Below, one piece after another: positions 15,668 through 22,707 of a stretch of 29,117 bases of DNA. Each line of letters starts with the position of its first letter. Within the stretch, counting starts at the first letter, position 1. Under the pieces are notes generated by a model. That model was not told where the DNA came from. It ran no database searches and worked only from the letters and a program-made list of their open reading frames with translations. The stretch is taken from the NCBI GenBank assembly GCA_020848855.1, contig JADLHH010000059.1:1-29117 (forward strand), given 5' to 3'. Source of the stretch: Anaerolineae bacterium. Lineage in GTDB: Bacteria > Chloroflexota > Anaerolineae > Aggregatilineales > Phototrophicaceae. Position numbers and translations under genes: made by a program.

Positions 15668-15676
15668 GGGCAGCGC

Positions 15677-16807
15677 ATGTTAGTTCAGCGGAACAAGGAC
15701 TTTCTCAAGCGGCTGTGGGCGCTGGAAAACGACAACCGTCCCGGCTTCATGATCGGCTACGTGGGACCGCGCGTGAAGAACGGCAAGCCGGTTCCGAGCG
15801 CGCTGTTTTCCACTGAGGGACCGGATACGGTGCGCAACCGCCTGCTCGATCCGCAGAAATATCTGCGCGCCCAACTGGACGAGATCGACGCGCAGCTTGC
15901 CCAGCAGGGCGACTTCGTGCCGACGCTGTGCCCGACGCTGGGCTTGGTCGGCATCCCATCGGCGTTCGGCTGCGAAGTCATCTGGTGGGAAAACGACCTG
16001 CCCGCCGTGCGCCCCGCCATCGGCGACGACCCGGACGAAGTCTACGGGCTGGGGATGCCGACGGTGGTCGACGGCGAACTGGCGCGGATGCTCGACTACA
16101 CTGCCTACTTCATCGAACAGACGACCGGGCGCTACCCGATTCGCATGAGTGATATTCAGGGTCCGCTGGACAGCGCCGCGCTGATCATGGGGCACAACAA
16201 TTTCCTCATGGCGATGTACACCCATCCCAAAGCCGTCCATCACCTGCTGCAGCGCATCACCAACCTGACGATTGCGTTCGTGCAGGCGCAGCGCGACCTC
16301 GCCGTGTGCTATGGCTGCGAATTCGTGCCGAGCATGTTCCAGCCGTGGATGCCCGACGGCTTGGGGATTTCCGTCTCCAACGACGAATGCGTCATGATCT
16401 CGGCGGAGATGCACGACGAATTCAACGTGCCGTACCTGAACCAGTTGTCCGAAGCGTTCGGCGGCATTTACCTGCATTCGTGCGGCAAGTGGACGCACCA
16501 GTTTCCCAGCTTGGCGAAGGTGCGGAATCTGCGCGGGCACGAGTTCGGCGCCAGCGAAGCGACCTTCGAGCCGGTGCTGGAGCATTTCGGCGGCAAGATC
16601 GCGCTCGCCTGCCGCGTCGGCTTGCACCGCGACCTCAAGTTCGCGGGCATGGCGGACTACGTGCGCCGGGTGATGGCTGGCGCCAAAACGTATCGCGGGC
16701 TGTTCATTAACGTGGATATCACCAACGGGCTGATCGACGATACATGGCCCGCAGTTGATCTGGAAGAAATTTACGCCTTGTTTCAGTCGCCGGAGAAATT
16801 ACGGTAG
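15677..16807 (+). CDS. UroD/MtaA-superfamily corrinoid methyltransferase, paralog 3
   Basis: A 376-residue protein from ATG 15677, with AGGGG about 8 bases upstream and nine bases after the paralog 2 stop. It has the superfamily His-x-Cys motif as LHSCGKW (His267, Cys269). After it come strand KIALACRVGLHRDL (with Cys312) and GLFINVDITNGLID, again without the usual C-terminal cysteine. Cysteines at 85, 99, 211 and 214 (CYGC) are unusual extras. The N-terminal third (GPRVKNGKPVP, PTLGLVGIPSAFGCEV) is unlike paralogs 1 and 2. The corrinoid gene starts 15 bases downstream, suggesting a close functional pair. Substrate unknown. Confidence 0.82.
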   Translation: MLVQRNKDFLKRLWALENDNRPGFMIGYVGPRVKNGKPVPSALFSTEGPDTVRNRLLDPQKYLRAQLDEIDAQLAQQGDFVPTLCPTLGLVGIPSAFGCEVIWWENDLPAVRPAIGDDPDEVYGLGMPTVVDGELARMLDYTAYFIEQTTGRYPIRMSDIQGPLDSAALIMGHNNFLMAMYTHPKAVHHLLQRITNLTIAFVQAQRDLAVCYGCEFVPSMFQPWMPDGLGISVSNDECVMISAEMHDEFNVPYLNQLSEAFGGIYLHSCGKWTHQFPSLAKVRNLRGHEFGASEATFEPVLEHFGGKIALACRVGLHRDLKFAGMADYVRRVMAGAKTYRGLFINVDITNGLIDDTWPAVDLEEIYALFQSPEKLR

Positions 16808-16821
16808 AGAGGAGTCGAGCA

Positions 16822-17454
16822 GTGTCGCTGATTGAGGAGATTCGAGAGAGCGTCATTCACGGGCAGGCGAACGTCACCGTCGAAAAGACCCGGCAGGCGC
16901 TGGATGAAGGGGTCGATGCGGGCGCGATCCTCAATGACGGCATGATCAGCGCCATGAGCGAGGTTGGTCGGCTGTTCGAGGAGGGCGAATACTTCGTCCC
17001 GGAAATGCTGATCGCCGCGCGGGCGATGGATAAGGGAATGCAGATTCTCAAGCCGCATCTCGTGGCGCAGGGTGTCGCGTCGGCGGGCAAAGTCGCCATC
17101 GGCACGGTCAAGGGCGACCTGCACGACATTGGCAAGAAGCTGGTCGCCATGATGCTGGAAGGCGGCGGCTTCGAGATCATCGACCTGGGTATCGACGTGA
17201 CGCCGGAAAAGTTCGTCGAAGCGGTGCGCAACGGCGCGCAGGTGGTGGCGCTGTCGGCGCTGCTGACGACCACCATGCCCAACATGAAGTCGGTCGTGGA
17301 TGCGCTGCGCGACGCCGGGCTGCGCGATCAGGTGCGCGTGATCATCGGCGGCGCGCCGGTCAGCGAAAGCTATGCGCTGCAAATCGGCGCGGACGGCTAC
17401 GCGACGGATGCGTCGAGCGCGGTGCGCAAGGTTCGTCAGTTGCTCAGCGCCTGA
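16822..17454 (+). CDS. corrinoid (cobalamin-binding) methyl carrier protein
   Basis: A 210-residue protein of the MtbC/MttC/MtgC type. Residues 1-85 form the helical cap domain (EEGEYFVPEMLIAARAM). Residues 89-210 form the Rossmann-like B12 domain with GDLHDIGK (98-105), whose His101 would be the lower cobalt ligand, then SALLTTTM and IIGGAPV (174-180) for the nucleotide tail. It carries a methyl group on cobalt between a methyltransferase 1 and 2. Start GTG 16822 has GAGAGGAG eight bases upstream. It is the only corrinoid protein in the cluster, so all three UroD-like proteins may share it. Confidence 0.94.
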   Translation: MSLIEEIRESVIHGQANVTVEKTRQALDEGVDAGAILNDGMISAMSEVGRLFEEGEYFVPEMLIAARAMDKGMQILKPHLVAQGVASAGKVAIGTVKGDLHDIGKKLVAMMLEGGGFEIIDLGIDVTPEKFVEAVRNGAQVVALSALLTTTMPNMKSVVDALRDAGLRDQVRVIIGGAPVSESYALQIGADGYATDASSAVRKVRQLLSA

Positions 17455-17470
17455 CCGCGCTGCATCCCCC

Positions 17471-19420
17471 ATGACCGACTCTGCGCGCCGCGTGATACTG
17501 CTGCCTTCCGGTCGTCAGGGTGACGTGCCCGACGGGACGACCGTGCTCGATGCCGCGCACCAGCTTGGCGTCGACCTGGAAGCGTTGTGCGGCGGCAGGC
17601 AGCGCTGCGCCAAATGCCTTGTCGGCGTGGAGCAGGGCACATTTCCCAAGCACGGCATCACGTCCGGCAGCGAGCATCTGACACCACCCAGCGCGGACGA
17701 GCGCAGGTACGCGGCGGCGCACGGCATCGACCTGCACGAGCAGCGAATGGCGTGCGCGGCGCGAATCGCCGGGGATGTGCTGATTTCGGTGCCGGAGACC
17801 AGCCTCGCTCGCAAGCAGGTGTTTCGCAAGGCGGCGGGCGACGTGCCGATCACGCTTAACCCGGCGGTGCGCATGGTCTACGTCGAAGTTGAGCCGGCGG
17901 CGTTGGGCAGCCGGGGCGACTGGCAGCGCCTGCAAGTCGCGCTGGCGGATCAGCGCGATTTGCATGACCTGAGCATCGACTTAGCTGCGCTGCGTTCGCT
18001 GCAAGCGGCGCTGCGGGCGGGGTCGTGGGGCGTGACGGTGACGATCTGGCGCGAGCGCGAGGTGATCCGCGTTGAGCCGGGCTACGTCGAGAGCCTGTAC
18101 GGGCTGGCAGTCGATATCGGCTCGACCACAGTCGCCGGCTACCTGTGCGACCTGCTCACCGGCGAAATCGTCGCGACCGAAGCGCTGATGAATCCGCAGG
18201 TGCGTTTCGGCGAGGACATCATGAGCCGCATCTCGTATGCCGCCGAGCCGGGCGGTGTCGGGCGGCTGCACCACGCCATCGTCAAGGCGCTCAACGACCT
18301 GATGGCAGGCGTGGCGGCGAGCGCGGGGATTGCCGCCAGCGCGATCACCGACTTGGTGGTGGTCGGCAATTCGGTCATGACCCACCTGTTTCTGGAACTC
18401 GACCCGCACGAACTCGGCACGATGCCGTTCGCGCTCAGCAGCGACGACGCGCACAATCTGAAGGCGCGCGATCTGGGATTGAAGGCGGCGCATCCCGGCG
18501 CGCGCGTTCACCTGCTGCCGTCGATTGCCGCTTACGTCGGCGCGGACACGGTCGGCGTGCTGTTAGCGGCTGTGGCAGCGACGCCGGACAACGAAATCAC
18601 GCTGATTGTGGACATCGGCACGAACGCCGAGATCGTGCTGGCGAGCCGCGATTTTCTGCTGGCGTCGTCCAGCCCGACCGGTCCGGCGTTCGAGGGCGCG
18701 CAGATCACGCATGGGCAGCGCGCCGCTGCCGGGGCAATCGAGCGGTTTCGCTATGACGGGCAGCGCGTGCGCTACAAGGTCGTGGGCGACCCGCGCTGGA
18801 GCGACGAGCTGCCGCCCGGCGAAACGCTCGCGCCGACCGGCATCTGCGGCTCTGGCATCATCGAAATTGTGGCGGAACTGAATCGGGCGGGCGTGATTCG
18901 GACGAGCGGGCGCTTCCCGCCTTCGGATAGTCATGCGCACGTCCGCGCCAATGGCAAGTCGGGGGAATTCGTGGTTGCGCCTGCCGACGAGACGGCGTCC
19001 GGGAGCGACATCGTCGTCACCCAGCACGACGTTCGCGCGATTCAACTGGCGAAGGCGGCATTGTTTGCGGGAATCCGGCTGCTGATGGAGCAAAAAGGAA
19101 TCGACCACATCGACCGGATCAAGCTGGCGGGCGCGTTCGGCAGCTACATCGACCCGCTGTACGCCATGCGCATCGGGCTAATCCCGGAATGTGATCTGGA
19201 GCATGTCGAGATCGTCGGCAATGCGGCGGGCGACGGCGCGCGGATCGCGCTGGTGGACGCCGACCAGCGCGAAGCAGCGCAAATGCTGGCGCGGCGAGTC
19301 GAATACGTCGAGACGGCGGCGCATTCCCGCTTTCAGGACTGCTTCGTTGAAGCGCTGGCGCTGCCGGAAATACATCTAACCACAGAGACCGCAGAGGGCA
19401 CAGAGAAAAGACAATTTTGA
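17471..19420 (+). CDS. RACo-like ATP-dependent reductive activator of corrinoid proteins (2Fe-2S + ASKHA domains)
   Basis: A 649-residue protein. The N-terminal ferredoxin-like domain has Cys40, Cys46, Cys49 and Cys95 for a [2Fe-2S] cluster. An ASKHA ATPase-type region follows, with GLAVDIGSTTVAGY (211-224), VVVGNSVMTH, LIVDIGTNAEIVL (378-390), GICGSGIIE and GAFGSYIDPLYAMRIGL near 554. Such proteins reduce accidentally oxidised Co(II) corrinoid back to Co(I) using ATP. The last 13 residues (TTETAEGTEKRQF) are encoded by a dispersed DNA repeat (19378-19405) and are not part of the family. ATG 17471 has no clear ribosome binding site and lies 16 bases after the corrinoid gene, so it may depend on coupling. 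It replaces the SAM-dependent reactivation domain of MetH. Confidence 0.92.
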   Translation: MTDSARRVILLPSGRQGDVPDGTTVLDAAHQLGVDLEALCGGRQRCAKCLVGVEQGTFPKHGITSGSEHLTPPSADERRYAAAHGIDLHEQRMACAARIAGDVLISVPETSLARKQVFRKAAGDVPITLNPAVRMVYVEVEPAALGSRGDWQRLQVALADQRDLHDLSIDLAALRSLQAALRAGSWGVTVTIWREREVIRVEPGYVESLYGLAVDIGSTTVAGYLCDLLTGEIVATEALMNPQVRFGEDIMSRISYAAEPGGVGRLHHAIVKALNDLMAGVAASAGIAASAITDLVVVGNSVMTHLFLELDPHELGTMPFALSSDDAHNLKARDLGLKAAHPGARVHLLPSIAAYVGADTVGVLLAAVAATPDNEITLIVDIGTNAEIVLASRDFLLASSSPTGPAFEGAQITHGQRAAAGAIERFRYDGQRVRYKVVGDPRWSDELPPGETLAPTGICGSGIIEIVAELNRAGVIRTSGRFPPSDSHAHVRANGKSGEFVVAPADETASGSDIVVTQHDVRAIQLAKAALFAGIRLLMEQKGIDHIDRIKLAGAFGSYIDPLYAMRIGLIPECDLEHVEIVGNAAGDGARIALVDADQREAAQMLARRVEYVETAAHSRFQDCFVEALALPEIHLTTETAEGTEKRQF

Positions 19421-19446
19421 ACCGCCAGGATGCCAGGTACGCCAGG
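19378..19446 (+). repeat. ACAGAGACC-type repeat plus GCCAGG triplet repeat
   Basis: At 19378-19405 lies the better-preserved copy of the 28-base element that recurs at 10020-10047. Just after it, GCCAGG occurs three times at 19424, 19432 and 19441 (steps of 8 and 9 bases). The element is translated as the tail of the RACo-like protein, whose stop is at 19418-19420. The GCCAGG run fills the spacer before the homocysteine methyltransferase ribosome binding site. Confidence 0.65.
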
Positions 19447-19461
19447 AACAGGTAGGGGAAA

Positions 19462-20361
19462 ATGGCAGTCAGCTTACAGAGCCTTTTGGACAGCCAGGCC
19501 GTCGTCGTCGCCGACGGCGGCATGGGCACGCTGTTGTTCGCGCGCGGGCTGGTGCGCGGCAGCGCGCCGGAATTGTGGAATGTCGAACACCCCGACGCCG
19601 TGCGCCAGATTCACGCCGACTATATCGCCGCCGGTGCGCAGATCGTGTTGACGAATTCGTTCGGTGGCAGTCGCCTGCGCTTGAAATCGCACGGGCTGGA
19701 CGGGCGTGCCGCCGAACTCAACCGGGCGGCGGCGCTGCTGGCGCGCGCTGAAGCCGACCGCGCCGATCATCCGGTGGTGGTCGCCGGGTCGATGGGTCCC
19801 ACTGGAGCGCTGCTTGCGCCGCTGGGCGATCTGGAATACGACGAGGCGGTGGCAGTCTTCGCCGAACAGGCGGCGGCGCTGGTTGAAGGCGGCGTCGACG
19901 TGCTGTGGGTCGAAACCATGTCCGATCTGGCGGAAGTGAAAGCGGCGCTCGACGGCTGCGCACAGGCTGCGCCGGACGTGCCGCGCGTCGCGACCATGAC
20001 CTTCGACACGCGCGGGCGGACGATGATGGGCGTCACGCCGCAAGCCGCCGCGCAGACCATCGCCGGGCTGAACGTGGCGGCGCTGGGCGCGAACTGCGGC
20101 AAAGGTCCTGACGAACTGGAAGCATCCATCGCGGCGATGCACGCCGCTGGAGTCGCGATCCCGCTGGTGGCGAAGGCGAACGCCGGGCTGCCACGCATGG
20201 CAGGCGAGGCGACGGTCTACGATGCGACCCCGGCGGTCATGGGCGAGTACGCCGTGCGCGTCCGCGATCTTGGCGCGCGCATCATCGGCGCGTGCTGCGG
20301 CAGCACGCCTGATCATGTGCGGGCGATTGCCGAAGCCTTACGCGCGCCGGAGTCGGCATGA
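19462..20361 (+). CDS. homocysteine S-methyltransferase domain protein (MetH N-terminal-like)
   Basis: A 299-residue stand-alone Hcy-binding TIM barrel. It starts with the usual VVVADGGMGTLL, then TNSFGGSRLRL, AGSMGPTG, and the three zinc cysteines as GANCGKG (Cys212) and GACCGSTPDH (Cys278, Cys279). It activates homocysteine as thiolate to accept a methyl group. No B12 or methyl-THF domain is attached; the B12 domain is supplied in trans by the corrinoid protein three genes upstream (inference). GGTAGGGG at 19451-19458 precedes ATG 19462. The stop overlaps the DUF1638 start as ATGA. Alternatives are use of S-methylmethionine or betaine as donor (MmuM/BHMT style), which the corrinoid context makes less likely. 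Confidence 0.9.
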   Translation: MAVSLQSLLDSQAVVVADGGMGTLLFARGLVRGSAPELWNVEHPDAVRQIHADYIAAGAQIVLTNSFGGSRLRLKSHGLDGRAAELNRAAALLARAEADRADHPVVVAGSMGPTGALLAPLGDLEYDEAVAVFAEQAAALVEGGVDVLWVETMSDLAEVKAALDGCAQAAPDVPRVATMTFDTRGRTMMGVTPQAAAQTIAGLNVAALGANCGKGPDELEASIAAMHAAGVAIPLVAKANAGLPRMAGEATVYDATPAVMGEYAVRVRDLGARIIGACCGSTPDHVRAIAEALRAPESA

Positions 20362-21101
20362 CGCACTACATCGCCCTCACGTGCTCGGCGCTGGCGCGCA
20401 GCGTCTACGCGGCGGCGGCGACCGCCGCGCCCGCGATCAGCGTGCGGCTGTTCGATCAAGGCTTGCACAACGCGCCGAAGAACCTGCGGGCGCGCTTGCA
20501 GGCGGCGATTGACGCCATCGAGCCGGACGAATGCGACGCCATCCTGCTCGCTTACGGCATCTGCGGTACGGCGACGCTCGGCTTGACTGCCCGGCATATG
20601 CCGCTGGTGCTCGCTCGCGCGCACGACTGCATCACGCTGTATCTGGGATCGATGGCGCGCTATCAGGCGGAGTTCGATGCCGAGCCGGGCACGTACTGGT
20701 ACAGCCGGGATTATCTGGAGCGCAACCCGTCAAGCTCGGCGGTCGCGCTCGGCGCTGCCAGCATCGAGGTCAGCGAGGCGCTGTACGAGGAATACGTGCG
20801 CAAGTACGGCAAGGACAACGCCGACTATCTGATGGAAGTCATGGGCGAGTGGGGCAAGCACTACCGCCGCGCTGTGTTCCTCGACACCGGTGAGCAGGGT
20901 GGCGAGCCGTATCAACGGCTTGCGCAGGAACAGGCGCAGCAGCGCGGCTGGGCGTTCGAGCGTAAGGCGGGCGATTCGCGGCTGATCACCCTGCTCTTAA
21001 ACGGCGAGTGGCACGACGCCGAATTTCTCGTCGTGCCACCCCACCACCGGATCACGCAGTCGTCGGATTCCGGCTTGATTCAGGCGATCTCGGTCGAATA
21101 G
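20358..21101 (+). CDS. DUF1638 family protein, corrinoid island member
   Basis: A 247-residue soluble protein of unknown function. It shows the family pattern: an N-terminal strand with Cys9 (ALTCSALA), LLAYGICGTATLGL with Cys69, then ARAHDCITLYLGS with His89 and Cys91. These Cys/His suggest a metal or corrinoid-related site. DUF1638 genes recur beside corrinoid methyltransferase genes in anaerobes (from memory). Here the start overlaps the homocysteine methyltransferase stop by four bases, implying equal translation. Its 3' end overlaps the end of the opposite-strand crtI by 22 bases. No enzymatic role can be assigned. Confidence 0.85.
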   Translation: MTHYIALTCSALARSVYAAAATAAPAISVRLFDQGLHNAPKNLRARLQAAIDAIEPDECDAILLAYGICGTATLGLTARHMPLVLARAHDCITLYLGSMARYQAEFDAEPGTYWYSRDYLERNPSSSAVALGAASIEVSEALYEEYVRKYGKDNADYLMEVMGEWGKHYRRAVFLDTGEQGGEPYQRLAQEQAQQRGWAFERKAGDSRLITLLLNGEWHDAEFLVVPPHHRITQSSDSGLIQAISVE

Positions 21102-22582
21102 ACGCGCAGGTCGTCGCAGACGCGCTCTGCCGCCAGCCGCGCCGAAATCAGCGCGCTGGGCACGCCGGTGCCGGGGTGCGTGCTCGCCCCGGTGAAGTAC
21201 AGATTGTGATAGCGCGGGTGCCGGTTGTGCGGACGCATATAGCCCAACTGCATCAGCGTGTGCGACAGCCCGTGCGTTGCGCCTTTGGCGAGGTTGTAGC
21301 GCTGACGCCACGACAGCGGCGTGTAGTTCGCCTCGAACTTGATATGCGCTTCCAGATCGGTGATGCCGACGTTCGCCAGCCGCCGGAAGATCGCCTGGCG
21401 CGCCTGGTCGCGGATACGCACCCAGTCCTGCTCGCCGGTCTCGTCTATGTGCCCAACCGGGACGATGCCAATCAGCGTGTCTTCGCCGGGGGGCGCCATC
21501 GATGGGTCGAGGCGCGCCGGGGCATGAACGTACAGGCTGGGGTTATCGGGCACGGTCAGCTTGTCGATGATGCTGTCGAAATTCGCCGCGTAGTCGTCCG
21601 CCAGGAACAGCGTGTGCGGCTCAAGCGCCGGGTAGGTTTTATCGACTCCCCAGAAGAAGCTGATCACCGAGCACGAGTAGCGCTTGTGCTTCATCTGCTC
21701 CGCCATATCGTCGTGCGGGAGCAGGTTCTGATACACGTAGGGTAGGTCGGCGTTGGCGATGACCACGTCCGCTGGCACGTACCGCCCGTCTTCAAGCACC
21801 ACGCCGCGCGCCTGCCCGCCAGCGACATCGATGCGCTCGATGGGCGCGTGCATCTCGAATTCCACGCCAGCGCGCTGCGCGATCTCCATTAGCGCCGCGC
21901 CGATGCGGTGCATCCCGCCTTTGGGATACCAGACCCCGTGCGCCAGTTCCGTGTAGGGCATCATCGAGAAGGTTGCCGGGGCTTCGAACGGACTCAGTCC
22001 CATGTACACATCCTGAAACGTGAATGCCGACTTCAGGCGTGGGTTGTCGAAGTAGGATGCCATGTGGCGGTAGTGCGGAACCAGCGGCTTCAACTGATAG
22101 AGCAGGGGCAGGTTGCTCAGGCTGAAAAACTGTGTCGCCGTGCGGAAGTCGCGGTCGACCAGATGCTCCATCGCCAGATGATAATGCCGGTGACCCTCGT
22201 CCATGTAGCGCAGGAAGCCGTCGAAGCTGCCCGGCTCGATGGCTTCGAGCTGTTCGCGCATGTGGTTGAGGTCAGATGTCAGCGCGATCTGGCTGCCGTC
22301 GTCGAATACCAGATGGTAGGTCGGGTCGACGCGCTGCAAATCGAGCATCTCGCGGGCGGATTCGCCCAACGCCGCGAATTCGGCGTCGTAGATCAATGGC
22401 ATGACCATCAGCGTCGGACCGGTGTCGAAGGTGTGCCCCTCGCGGGTGAAATGCCCGCAGCGCCCGCCGGGAGTCTGGTTCTTCTCGAAGACGGTGACGT
22501 GCATCCCGCGCCGCGCCAGATGCGCGGCGGCGGTAATCCCGGCGATGCCCGCCCCGATGATGATCACGGTTGGTGTTTTCAC
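21080..22582 (-). CDS. crtI: phytoene desaturase family protein (CrtI-like FAD oxidoreductase)
   Basis: A 500-residue flavoprotein. The N-terminal FAD-binding motif VIIIGAGIAGITAAAHLARRG is followed by EKNQTPGGRC and FDTGPTLMVMP. The C-terminal FAD signature reads YFTGASTHPGTGVPSALISARLAAE, characteristic of CrtI-type carotene desaturases. It would introduce double bases into the carotenoid backbone made by the adjacent CrtB-like synthase, at the membrane. The number of desaturations and C30 or C40 substrate cannot be read. The start is GTG 22582, with GAGGAAC about 7 bases upstream on the minus strand. It lies downstream of crtB with a 125-base spacer containing a hairpin repeat. Confidence 0.9.
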   Translation of the reverse strand: MKTPTVIIIGAGIAGITAAAHLARRGMHVTVFEKNQTPGGRCGHFTREGHTFDTGPTLMVMPLIYDAEFAALGESAREMLDLQRVDPTYHLVFDDGSQIALTSDLNHMREQLEAIEPGSFDGFLRYMDEGHRHYHLAMEHLVDRDFRTATQFFSLSNLPLLYQLKPLVPHYRHMASYFDNPRLKSAFTFQDVYMGLSPFEAPATFSMMPYTELAHGVWYPKGGMHRIGAALMEIAQRAGVEFEMHAPIERIDVAGGQARGVVLEDGRYVPADVVIANADLPYVYQNLLPHDDMAEQMKHKRYSCSVISFFWGVDKTYPALEPHTLFLADDYAANFDSIIDKLTVPDNPSLYVHAPARLDPSMAPPGEDTLIGIVPVGHIDETGEQDWVRIRDQARQAIFRRLANVGITDLEAHIKFEANYTPLSWRQRYNLAKGATHGLSHTLMQLGYMRPHNRHPRYHNLYFTGASTHPGTGVPSALISARLAAERVCDDLRVYSTEIA

Positions 22583-22611
22583 GGTTGTTCCTCGTTTGCT
22601 CGTTATCCAGA

Positions 22612-22677
22612 CCCCTCATCTCCCCAACCCCCTTCTCCCACGTAAACGGAGAGAAAGGGGAGCCAGAAGGTGAGGGG
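22612..22677. repeat. hairpin repeat in the crtB-crtI spacer
   Basis: CCCCTCA (22612-22618) pairs with TGAGGGG (22671-22677), and inner TCTCC (22634-22638) pairs with GGAGA (22648-22652), with partly complementary pyrimidine/purine stretches between. The strongly strand-biased composition (C/T left, G/A right) is typical of dispersed bacterial palindromic elements. It lies within the presumed crtB-crtI transcript and could affect its processing. Confidence 0.6.
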
Positions 22678-22707
22678 CGAATTCTCATATTCGGCAGTGG
22701 CTCAGAC

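Noticed and set aside
13342..16807. Reading the three UroD-superfamily genes as haem biosynthesis enzymes (HemE)
   Set aside because: None has the N-terminal RQAGR motif of HemE, all have His-x-Cys typical of the methyltransferases, and the neighbours are corrinoid protein, RACo and homocysteine methyltransferase genes.
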